A stretch of 14,785 nucleotides of DNA, taken from Gemmatimonadota bacterium. Lineage in GTDB: Bacteria; GCA-2686955. Within the stretch, counting starts at the first letter, position 1, and the number at the start of each line of letters is the position of its first letter. The notes below the pieces were generated by a model. The model was not told the DNA's origin. It ran no database searches and saw nothing but the letters and a program-made list of their open reading frames with translations. Below are positions 6,695 to 12,879 of this stretch, in pieces. The stretch lies in assembly GCA_026991065.1 (NCBI GenBank), contig JALXCG010000607.1:1-14785 (forward strand). The letters are read 5' to 3'. The translations under genes and the position numbers were made by a program.

Positions 6695-8007
6695 AAATGA
6701 ACCACGCGACCAACTTGATTGAAAAGATCGAATCATCCCAAGCCGTTTGTGGCGTCATCGGGCTGGGCTATGTGGGGCTGCCGCTTGTTTGCGAGTTTGC
6801 CCGCTCCAACTTCTCGGTCATCGGTTTCGATGTTGACGCGAAGAAGTGCGCCGCGATCAATCGCGGTGAGTCCTATATCGCGGATGTTCCATCGAGTGAT
6901 CTCAAGACTTTTGTTGAAGCGGGGCGGGTCCAGGCTACGACCGATTTTTCCCGTCTGGCGAAAGTTGACACGATCAACATCTGTGTGCCCACACCACTGC
7001 GCAAAACCAAGGATCCAGACGTTTCATTCATCGTCTCCGCAGTGAATGAGATCGCCAAGCATCTGCGTCCCGGTCAGCTTGTGATCCTGGAGAGCACCAC
7101 CTATCCCGGCACCACGGACGAGTTGATCCTGCCGACTCTGGAGAAGACCGGGCTCACTGTCGCCAAGGATTTCTTCCTCGCGTTCTCGCCCGAGCGCGTG
7201 GATCCGGGAAATGAGAAATATCAGACGCGCAACATCCCGAAGGTGGTCGGTGGCCACACCACCGAGTGTGTGCGAGTGGCGACCGCTCTCTACCGCAAGA
7301 CCGTCGATACCGTGGTGGAGGTTTCGTCCACGCGGGTCGCCGAAATGGTCAAGCTCCACGAAAACACCTTCCGCAGCGTGAACATCGGCCTGGTCAATGA
7401 ACTGGCGCTGATGTGCAACGAGATGAACATCAATGTCTGGGAAGTAATTAACGCCGCGGCAACCAAACCGTTCGGCTTCACCCCCTTCTACCCCGGTCCG
7501 GGACTCGGTGGCCACTGCATCCCGATCGACCCCTTTTACCTCTCCTGGAAGGCGCGTCAACATGGGTTTGAGGCGCGGTTCATTGAGCTTGCCGGCCATA
7601 TCAATACCGAGATGCCCAATTACGTCGCCCGCAAGGTCACCGAAGCGCTCAACTCGCGATGCAAGTCGGTGCGCGGTTCCAACATTCTAATTGCGGGAGT
7701 CGCCTACAAACCCGATGTCGATGACGCGCGGGAATCTCCAGCCTTCGACCTCATTGCCATTCTGAAAAGATGGGGCGCCAACATCTCCTACACAGACCCA
7801 TTGATCAGCGAGTTCGGCGACGGTTCGTTCACCCTGCGCTCCACCCCCTTCACGGCGAACGAAGTGAGCAAGTATGACTGCGTGGCGATCATCACGGATC
7901 ACTCCGATTTTGACTTTGAGCCGCTTCGAAGCGAAGAGGGACCCGTGGTGGTGGACACGCGCAACGCCCTGAAGGGGTGGCCGGGGCAACACATCTTCCG
8001 GCTCTAG
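6691..8007 (+). CDS. wbpA: UDP-N-acetyl-D-glucosamine 6-dehydrogenase (WbpA type)
   Basis: This 438-residue nucleotide-sugar dehydrogenase has the NAD-binding Rossmann motif GLGYVG (24-29), the catalytic-domain K221-LHE-N225 motif and the active-site sequence GPGLGGHCIPIDPFYL with nucleophile C276. The C-terminal UDP-binding domain carries GVAYKPDVDDARESPA. The GGHCIPIDPFYLSWKA block resembles WbpA rather than WecC or UDP-glucose dehydrogenase (GGxCFPKD type). Length is close to the usual ~436 residues. The expected reaction is two-step NAD-dependent oxidation of UDP-GlcNAc to UDP-GlcNAcA, a precursor for O-antigen or exopolysaccharide. No glycosyltransferase, epimerase or polymerase gene follows, so it is an orphan enzyme here. 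The start at 6691 overlaps the regulator's stop by four bases; a second ATG at 6697 would be equally possible. Confidence 0.92.
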   Translation: MKMNHATNLIEKIESSQAVCGVIGLGYVGLPLVCEFARSNFSVIGFDVDAKKCAAINRGESYIADVPSSDLKTFVEAGRVQATTDFSRLAKVDTINICVPTPLRKTKDPDVSFIVSAVNEIAKHLRPGQLVILESTTYPGTTDELILPTLEKTGLTVAKDFFLAFSPERVDPGNEKYQTRNIPKVVGGHTTECVRVATALYRKTVDTVVEVSSTRVAEMVKLHENTFRSVNIGLVNELALMCNEMNINVWEVINAAATKPFGFTPFYPGPGLGGHCIPIDPFYLSWKARQHGFEARFIELAGHINTEMPNYVARKVTEALNSRCKSVRGSNILIAGVAYKPDVDDARESPAFDLIAILKRWGANISYTDPLISEFGDGSFTLRSTPFTANEVSKYDCVAIITDHSDFDFEPLRSEEGPVVVDTRNALKGWPGQHIFRL

Positions 8008-8010
8008 GTG

Positions 8011-8034
8011 GTTGCCTTTCAGGGACTTGGCAAC
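8011..8034 (+). terminator. Small hairpin after the UDP-GlcNAc dehydrogenase gene
   Basis: GTTGCC (8011-8016) and GGCAAC (8029-8034) are perfect 6-base arms around a 12-base loop, starting four bases after the stop codon. No T-run follows. It lies in the 85-bp convergent spacer and might serve either strand. Evidence for termination is weak. Confidence 0.25.
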
Positions 8035-8092
8035 GCAGAGATCGGAGCAGGGACGGATGCGGGGCGACGTGAAGACAATGCGCGACAGGCTC

Positions 8093-8890
8093 CTAGTCCA
8101 GCAGCGGTTCCAGTCGCCGGCGCTCCATATCGGTGTGTAGTCGATCGCCGCCGGTGTGACTCTGCAGTGCAACCAGGTCTTTCGCCAACTGGGCGGCGGT
8201 TTCAGCCGACATGTTCTCCGCATCCGAGGCGTCCCACAGAAGTGCGGAGTCGGCGGATTCCGCATTCAGGCGAGCGATGCGAGCCGCATCCTGTGCTGTA
8301 GGCAGATCCTGCACCATGAATTGCGCCAAATGAGAGCGCATGGAGCGAATTGCGCGGAGGGCCTGTCCGGCGGCAGCCGCGCTGGCTCGCGCCTTGTCGC
8401 CCGAGGAGAGGTCGAAGGTTTCCTCACTGATTCCGAGTTGGCCCAGATTCAGGTGCACCGGCGGGTATTCCAATGCGCCTCGTGAGGTCGCAACCCTTGA
8501 ACGCGGCGGCCGCGAGGTGGACTGTGCGGCAACCCGGTAGATCTGGTCTTTGAGGTTCCTGACCTGCGCCAGAATCTCCGGCGGGCTCAATTCGCCACTC
8601 GGAACACTGCGCGCCAGATCCCGCAACTCCTCAACGGCATTTGCCAGTTCTTCATGCGCCTGGTTGGCAACGCCCACATCCCGGGCCGCGGTGGCGAAGG
8701 CATCTTCATCCGCTTGGCTGGCGAACAAGAGATCCGTCAGTTGCGTTTCCAGGGAGGGGTCGCGAACGCTGGCGGCGAAGGATGCTTCAGCACCGAGATC
8801 AGGCGCACGGTCACTTTCCGGCGCGCCTCGGGCCTTCGGTGCCACCTGGATCGCTGGGCGGATCGCTGGAATGGGTTGTAGTGGTCTCAT
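8093..8890 (-). CDS. Divergent flagellin-like protein (D0/D1-like helices)
   Basis: The 265-residue start (ATG 8890) is fixed by GGAG six bases upstream and by the sigma-54 promoter just beyond it. There is no signal peptide; the first ~35 residues are Pro-rich. Residues 65-125 (AFATAARDVGVANQAHEELANAVEELRDLA..., then DQIYRVAAQST) follow the pattern of the flagellin N-terminal D1 helix: 'A..n..dgi.llq.ae.al.e....l.r.reLA', followed by 'ei.riA.sT'. About 150-166 is LNLGQLGIS..., and 167-240 resembles the C-terminal helix, with Ala-rich heptads, an ALRAIRSMRSHLAQF segment and a final DAENMSAETAAQLAKD like the flagellin 'DAdmA.Em..lt' end. The match is by eye and weak in identity. Alternatives are a FlgL/hook-associated-like protein or an unrelated Ala-rich helical protein. 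No other flagellar structural gene is in the window. Confidence 0.45.
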   Translation of the reverse strand: MRPLQPIPAIRPAIQVAPKARGAPESDRAPDLGAEASFAASVRDPSLETQLTDLLFASQADEDAFATAARDVGVANQAHEELANAVEELRDLARSVPSGELSPPEILAQVRNLKDQIYRVAAQSTSRPPRSRVATSRGALEYPPVHLNLGQLGISEETFDLSSGDKARASAAAAGQALRAIRSMRSHLAQFMVQDLPTAQDAARIARLNAESADSALLWDASDAENMSAETAAQLAKDLVALQSHTGGDRLHTDMERRRLEPLLD

Positions 8891-8919
8891 GGCTCTCTCC
8901 AACACGCATCCCACTGCAT

Positions 8920-8935
8920 AGCAAGCACCATTCCG
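8920..8935 (-). promoter_or_regulatory. Sigma-54 (-24/-12) promoter of the flagellin-like gene
   Basis: On the minus strand the sequence CGGAATGGTGCTTGCT matches the sigma-54 consensus TGGCAYRNNNNTTGCW at 10 of 12 defined positions. The invariant GG and GC are separated by exactly 10 bases. The predicted transcript start is near 8909, giving a leader of about 19 bases with GGAG placed correctly before the ATG at 8890. Sigma-54 commonly drives flagellar late or middle genes, always with an activator of the enhancer-binding type; none is encoded in this window. Confidence 0.55.
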
Positions 8936-9004
8936 AGTGAGCCAAAGACCTCAAGAACTCGGCGCCAGCCCGTCCGGTTTTGCTGTGAACGCTATATGAA
9001 AGAG

Positions 9005-9156
9005 TGTTCAGCGTGCTTGGCTCTAGATATGGTGCATTGCATCTGCGTCGAGAATCCCGCCGCAAGACCCGTTTCTTCTGCCCACCGACCTCCCGCGCGG
9101 CAACTGTTCAGAAATCCCACCACGCTGCGCAAAACCTGCGCAGCCATGTTCAGCGT
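9005..9156. repeat. Three TGTTCAG direct repeats upstream of the sigma-54 promoter
   Basis: TGTTCAGCGT occurs at 9005-9014 and 9147-9156, and the shorter TGTTCAG at 9105-9111. All are in the same orientation in the spacer upstream of the flagellin-like gene. They could be binding sites of an activator, but the spacing (100 and 42 bases) is irregular. Confidence 0.3.
9124..9144 (-). terminator. Strong hairpin (8-bp stem, 5-base loop) downstream of clpP
   Basis: GCTGCGCA (9124-9131) and TGCGCAGC (9137-9144) form a perfect 8-bp stem with a 5-base loop. It is the second of two hairpins after clpP on the minus strand. No U-tract follows. The alternative is a dyad operator or enhancer for the downstream sigma-54 promoter. 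Confidence 0.35.
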
Positions 9157-9184
9157 TTGAGCACGCGACCCACAGCTCAAACGC
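9153..9184 (-). terminator. Perfect 10-bp inverted repeat directly after clpP
   Basis: GCGTTTGAGC (9153-9162) and GCTCAAACGC (9175-9184) form a perfect 10-bp stem with a 12-base loop, 21 bases beyond the clpP stop codon. No T-run follows it on the minus strand. It may be an mRNA 3'-end stabiliser or terminator; the long loop and symmetric arms equally suit a dimeric protein-binding site. Confidence 0.4.
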
Positions 9185-9205
9185 GCCATGGCTCCCGCAC
9201 AACCG

Positions 9206-9790
9206 TCAAGCCGAGATCACCTCATCGATCAGGCCATACTCCTTGGCTTCGCTTGCGGTCATGAAGTTGTCGCGGTCGGTATCCGCCTCGATCTTTTCGA
9301 TCGGGTGTTGGGTGTGGCGGGCCAGAATCTGGTTGAGTTCCGCGCGAACCCGCAGCATCTCCTCCGCCTGAATCTCCAGATCGGATGCCGGAGCATACAT
9401 CTGCCCCGAAATCAGCGGCTGATGGATCATGATTCGTGCGTGTTCCCAGGCGACGCGCCGTCCATTCGCGCCACAGGCCAGGAGCACGGCGCCCATGGAG
9501 GCAGCCTGGCCCGTGCATATGGTCCTCACGGGCGTAGACACCATCTGAATGATGTCGTAGACCGCCAGCCCGGCGGAGATCACCCCACCGGGAGAGTTGA
9601 TGTAGAGCGAGATCTCCGCCTCAGCATCCTCTTCCACCAAGTACATGATCTCTTTTACGATGCGCATGGAGGACTCGTCGGTCACCGGTTCCCACAGGAA
9701 GATTTTTCTCGCTTGCAAGAAGCGGCGATTCATCTCCTGGTCGAGAAAGAAGCGACTGATCTCTGCAGTGGGATTGTTCGTAGCGGCCAT
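9206..9790 (-). CDS. clpP: ClpP serine peptidase subunit
   Basis: ATG 9790 gives 194 residues, the normal ClpP length. GGAG lies seven bases upstream, whereas the earlier in-frame ATG at 9811 has no ribosome site. The catalytic triad is present: S98 in GQAASMGA, H123 in MIHQPL and D174 in TDRDNF. INSPGG (64-69) forms the oxyanion strand. ClpP tetradecamers degrade proteins fed by ClpX, ClpA or ClpC in the cytoplasm. The N-terminal region (RFLQARKIFLWEPVTDES) differs from the usual 'LL..RiifLg..i.D' and resembles second-type ClpP paralogues of multi-ClpP bacteria. No tig or clpX gene is adjacent. It lies 193 bp after rarA on the same strand. A TATGAT element at 9847-9852 lacks a good -35. Confidence 0.92.
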   Translation of the reverse strand: MAATNNPTAEISRFFLDQEMNRRFLQARKIFLWEPVTDESSMRIVKEIMYLVEEDAEAEISLYINSPGGVISAGLAVYDIIQMVSTPVRTICTGQAASMGAVLLACGANGRRVAWEHARIMIHQPLISGQMYAPASDLEIQAEEMLRVRAELNQILARHTQHPIEKIEADTDRDNFMTASEAKEYGLIDEVISA

Positions 9791-9855
9791 CTTGGGACTC
9801 CGGAAACTCATAGTAATGCGTGCGACTCTATCATCGTAGGACGAGGATCATACAC

Positions 9856-9886
9856 GGCGGAGGGCTCCAGTGGCCCGTTCTCCGCC
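9856..9886 (-). terminator. Bulged hairpin between rarA and clpP
   Basis: GGCGGA (9856-9861) pairs with TCCGCC (9881-9886), and GGGC (9862-9865) with GCCC (9873-9876), leaving a 4-base bulge and a 7-base loop. It lies about 98 bases past the rarA stop and about 65 bases before the clpP ATG. It has no U-tract. It may end rarA transcription or sit in the clpP leader. Confidence 0.25.
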
Positions 9887-9983
9887 TCTGATTGCGCGCA
9901 GCGGCTCCTCTCTCTGCACTGATCGACCGGGTGCGCGAGGTCGTGACCCGGCGGGACCGGATTCCATGGAGCGCTCCCCGCCC

Positions 9984-11300
9984 TCACTCCATCTCCCGCC
10001 GGAGCTTTTCCCACCAACGCATTCGCCGTGCGATCTCCTTTTCGTAAGCGAAGCAGCCGGGCTCGTAGAAGTTTGCTGCGACGATCTCTTCCGGCAGAAA
10101 GCGTTGACCGGCGAAAGCGTGGCGAAAGTCGTGATCATAGCGGTAGCCCTGGCCATGTCCCAGTTTCTTTGCCAACGCGGTGGGTGCGTTGCGCATCCAC
10201 ACCGGAACCGGCAACTGCCCCTCCCGCTCGATCATCTCCAGGGCTTGCGTGTGCGCGCGATACACGCTGTTGGACTTGGGCGCGGTAGCCAGGTAGATTC
10301 CCGCCTCCACCAGCGCCAGCGCTCCCTCGGGCATGCCGAGAAAGTGAACCGCGTCGCGTGCCGCCAGGGCCACGGTCAGCGCCCGCGGGTCCGCCAGTCC
10401 AACGTCTTCCGACGCCGTTCGGACCAGGCGTCGCGCCACGAAAAGCGGGTCGTCACCAGCTTGCAGCATGCGTGTGATCCAGTAGGTGGCCGCCTGCGGA
10501 TCGGACCCCCGGATCGACTTCTGCAGCGCCGACGCCAAGTCATAGTGCGCGTCCACGCCGTGCCGCAGAGATCGACCGGCCAGCGCCTGCTCCGCCTCTG
10601 CGACTTCCACCACTCCGCCGGAACCCACCAGGGCAGCCGCCAACTCCAGGGCGTTCAGGGCGAAGCGCGCATCCCCTTCAGCCGCCGCGGCAAGCAGTTC
10701 CAGTGCGGCATCGGTGCAACGGATCTTGCCTGGGCCCAGGCCAACCTCCGCGGTCAGCGCCCGGCGCAGCAACACAATCACCTCTTCGCGGCTCAGTGGC
10801 CGCAGCACCACCACTTTGAGCCTCGACAGGAGCGGTGCATTCACCTGAAACGCTGGATTCTCCGTCGTCGCGCCGACAAAAAGCACTGTTCCGGCTTCAA
10901 CATGAGGCAGGAACACATCCTGCTGGGCGCGGCTGAAGCGGTGCAACTCATCGACAAAGAGCAGGGTTCGCTGCTCCCGCTGCTCTGCCGCCGCGATCAG
11001 CCCGCGCGCCTCTTTGACTCCCCCGGTGGTCGTATTGAATCGCTCCAGGGCCGCCCCGACTGTCTCCGCGAGCAGCAGGGCCAGTGAGGTCTTGCCACTT
11101 CCCGGAGGACCCCAGAGAACCATCGGCGGCAGCATTCCCCGCGCCGTGGCCCGGCGCAGCCAACCCTTCGGCCCGAGGAGCGCTTCCTGCCCCACCACTT
11201 CGTCCAGAGAGCGGGGCCGCATGCGGGCGGCCAACGGCACCGGATTGGCAAAAAGCTGCTCGCTACCAGGAGCGGGGGCGGATTGGGGTGAAGAGGGCAA
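9984..11300 (-). CDS. rarA: Replication-associated recombination protein A (RarA/MgsA AAA+ ATPase)
   Basis: The conserved N-terminus PLAARMRPRSLDEVVGQ (22-38) is followed by Walker A GPPGSGKT (64-71), Walker B LLFVDE (113-118), sensor-1 GATTENP (143-149) and an arginine finger in LLSR (R160). The C-terminal RarA/MgsA domain follows, with YWITRMLQAGDDPLFVARRLVR, APKSNSVY and YRYDHDF. RarA/MgsA acts at stalled replication forks and loads or remodels on SSB-coated DNA. Length (438) is usual. The first ATG (11222) would cut into the conserved PLAARMRP block, so the start must be the TTG at 11300 (weak GGAAG upstream). The frame is closed by a TAG at 11355-11357, which is also the stop codon of the upstream beta-helix gene. 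Confidence 0.95.
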   Translation of the reverse strand: MPSSPQSAPAPGSEQLFANPVPLAARMRPRSLDEVVGQEALLGPKGWLRRATARGMLPPMVLWGPPGSGKTSLALLLAETVGAALERFNTTTGGVKEARGLIAAAEQREQRTLLFVDELHRFSRAQQDVFLPHVEAGTVLFVGATTENPAFQVNAPLLSRLKVVVLRPLSREEVIVLLRRALTAEVGLGPGKIRCTDAALELLAAAAEGDARFALNALELAAALVGSGGVVEVAEAEQALAGRSLRHGVDAHYDLASALQKSIRGSDPQAATYWITRMLQAGDDPLFVARRLVRTASEDVGLADPRALTVALAARDAVHFLGMPEGALALVEAGIYLATAPKSNSVYRAHTQALEMIEREGQLPVPVWMRNAPTALAKKLGHGQGYRYDHDFRHAFAGQRFLPEEIVAANFYEPGCFAYEKEIARRMRWWEKLRREME

Positions 11301-11348
11301 GTCACTTCCCAGTAGAACGCGGAGATCGGCAAGGGAACGCGAAACGCC

Positions 11349-11375
11349 AGTATACTACCCTGGAGGTGTGGTCAA
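11349..11375 (-). promoter_or_regulatory. Possible sigma-70 promoter for rarA inside the end of the beta-helix gene
   Basis: On the minus strand TTGACC (11370-11375) and TATACT (11349-11354) resemble -35 and -10 boxes, but the spacer is 15 bases, shorter than the optimum of 17. The predicted transcript would start near 11342, giving a leader of about 42 bases to the TTG at 11300. The -35 lies in the last codons of the upstream gene. Confidence 0.35.
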
Positions 11376-12650
11376 CCACGGCTCAACCCGCGCGCCGCGC
11401 GGCACCCGATCTCCAACACCGCCCGGGTTGTAGAGTTCCTGCCTTGGTCCGGAAGCGTCACCCCACCAGTTGTTGCGTGCGTCCACTCCATACTCACGGC
11501 TCCAGAGGCCGTAGTCCCCATTGCCGCTGATCGTGTTGCCACTGATCCGCGGTTGCCCGCCGTCCACCCGCACACCATGTGAGCGATTGCCGCGAATCCA
11601 GTTTCCCTCGACTACAGCCCCATCTCCCTCCAGCCAGATTCCGGCGGCGCAGGAATCGATCACATTGCCGCTTACCACAACCTGCGCGTCACGACATTCG
11701 ATTCCTGCTTCCCACGCGTTTTCGATGCGGTTGCCGGCCAGCGTGGCGCTGCGCGAGCCGATCACCAGAATGCCGACCCCTCCACCGGTCACCGTCGAAG
11801 AATCGATGCGTGCGTCGAATACGCGGTTGACCAGGCGCGCACCCCAATCGAAGCCCCGCAACGTGCACCCCGAGACCCGCGATCGCCGCGCACCATCCAG
11901 AACCATGGCACTGGCTCCGGACAGAGCCGCCGCCCGCAACGAGTCGACCCCGCCGTGCCCCCGGTAGCCGACCGCGGGAGAGGAGACTGCTCCCCCAACG
12001 ACCACTGCCATTCCCCCCTCCACCTGCACACCACAGCGCTCGCCGCTCACGCTGCTCCCGTGGAGTTCGACGCGTCCCAGATCCACCAGTACGCCGCAGA
12101 CCGAGTTGGAATCGATGGTTGAGCTGTCGACCACGGCAGTTGCCGTTCCGCCGCGCACCCGCAGCCCCACCCGAGCGTGATGGATCTCCACATGACTCAG
12201 GTGCGCCGACCCGCCATCGATCTCCACCCCCTGCCACTGCCCGGGACTGCCGGCCAGCGCCGCCGACGCCAGCACGATCGGCGCCGTGGAATCCGCCACC
12301 ATCCGCAGCACTCCGGCAATGGACAACCCGGCCACGGTATCGGCACGGTCGCGAAACAGAATGTGGGTTCCCGGCGCCACAGCGAGGGTTGTGCCCTGCG
12401 CCACCTGCACCAGGCTGCGCACTACAACATCCCCTGCCAGGACCGTATCTGCATCAATCGGTCCGTTGAGCAAGTTGCCATCCTGCAGAATCTCATCCCC
12501 GATCTCGGACGGCACATCGCTGGCCGCGCAGGCCACCAGCCAGAGCATCAGCACCCCGCACACCAAGGCGCCGATGCCGCGCCGCCCACCGCCGGGCGCG
12601 CGCCCCCGCCTCCGTGGGGCCGCCTGCGCCGCTCCGCCCCCCCGGTCCAA
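11355..12650 (-). CDS. Right-handed beta-helix lipoprotein
   Basis: The C-terminal ~300 residues are PbH1-type turns: repeated G-[IV]-x-V-x-x-G and 'N.I..N...GI' steps (e.g. LAGNRIENAWEAGIECRD), ending in NNWWGDASGP, a frequent close of NosD-like beta-helix proteins. A hydrophobic segment, GALVCGVLMLW, precedes lipobox LVAC, so the protein is probably an envelope lipoprotein. The start is uncertain. TTG 12650 gives a 432-residue precursor with an Arg-rich n-region and Cys at 41; ATG 12782 with GGGGGA directly before it is the next option and adds 44 unremarkable residues. The open frame continues to 12959 without protein-like content. Function is unknown; such proteins bind polysaccharides or act as surface scaffolds. 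It lies 230 bp downstream of the sulfatase-like gene, same strand. Confidence 0.75.
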   Translation of the reverse strand: MDRGGGAAQAAPRRRGRAPGGGRRGIGALVCGVLMLWLVACAASDVPSEIGDEILQDGNLLNGPIDADTVLAGDVVVRSLVQVAQGTTLAVAPGTHILFRDRADTVAGLSIAGVLRMVADSTAPIVLASAALAGSPGQWQGVEIDGGSAHLSHVEIHHARVGLRVRGGTATAVVDSSTIDSNSVCGVLVDLGRVELHGSSVSGERCGVQVEGGMAVVVGGAVSSPAVGYRGHGGVDSLRAAALSGASAMVLDGARRSRVSGCTLRGFDWGARLVNRVFDARIDSSTVTGGGVGILVIGSRSATLAGNRIENAWEAGIECRDAQVVVSGNVIDSCAAGIWLEGDGAVVEGNWIRGNRSHGVRVDGGQPRISGNTISGNGDYGLWSREYGVDARNNWWGDASGPRQELYNPGGVGDRVPRGARVEPWLTTPPG

Positions 12651-12879
12651 GCCCGCTGACTCTCTTCTGCGGTCGCCCAAACTGCATCTCCACCAGTTCC
12701 CGCACTCCGCGTGCACGAACCGGCCGAAAAGGCCTTCTTGCGAGGCACGGCAGCGGGCCCCATGCGCGCGCTCCGCCTCCATTCCCCCATCGGCGTTTTG
12801 GAGGGCGATCTTGCCCCGCGGGGCCCCCTGTCGCCAGAGTGCACAGAGGGCCAGCAAGAGAGTCGGACCAGCTTCGCGG
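12651..12879. other. Spacer between sulfatase-like and beta-helix lipoprotein genes
   Basis: These 229 bases are open in the beta-helix frame but look non-coding: the residues are Arg/Gly/Cys-rich and match no family. If the ATG at 12782 is used, the first part would be the protein's N-terminus. No promoter or terminator is convincing. Confidence 0.3.

Larger units (their letters stand above)
8891..9205. promoter_or_regulatory. 315-bp regulatory spacer with sigma-54 promoter, repeats and dyads
   Basis: No coding frame is convincing in this stretch between the clpP stop and the flagellin-like start. It holds the sigma-54 promoter (8920-8935), TGTTCAG motifs at 9005-9011, 9105-9111 and 9147-9153 (two of them extended to TGTTCAGCGT), and two strong dyads (9124-9144, 9153-9184). 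The repeats and dyads lie about 70-250 bases upstream of the sigma-54 element, the usual distance for enhancer-binding-protein sites. The dyads also directly follow clpP, so they could be its 3'-end hairpins instead. Confidence 0.45.

Noticed and set aside
9791-9811. Seven-residue longer clpP start at 9811
   Set aside because: No ribosome site precedes it, while GGAG is correctly spaced before the ATG at 9790.
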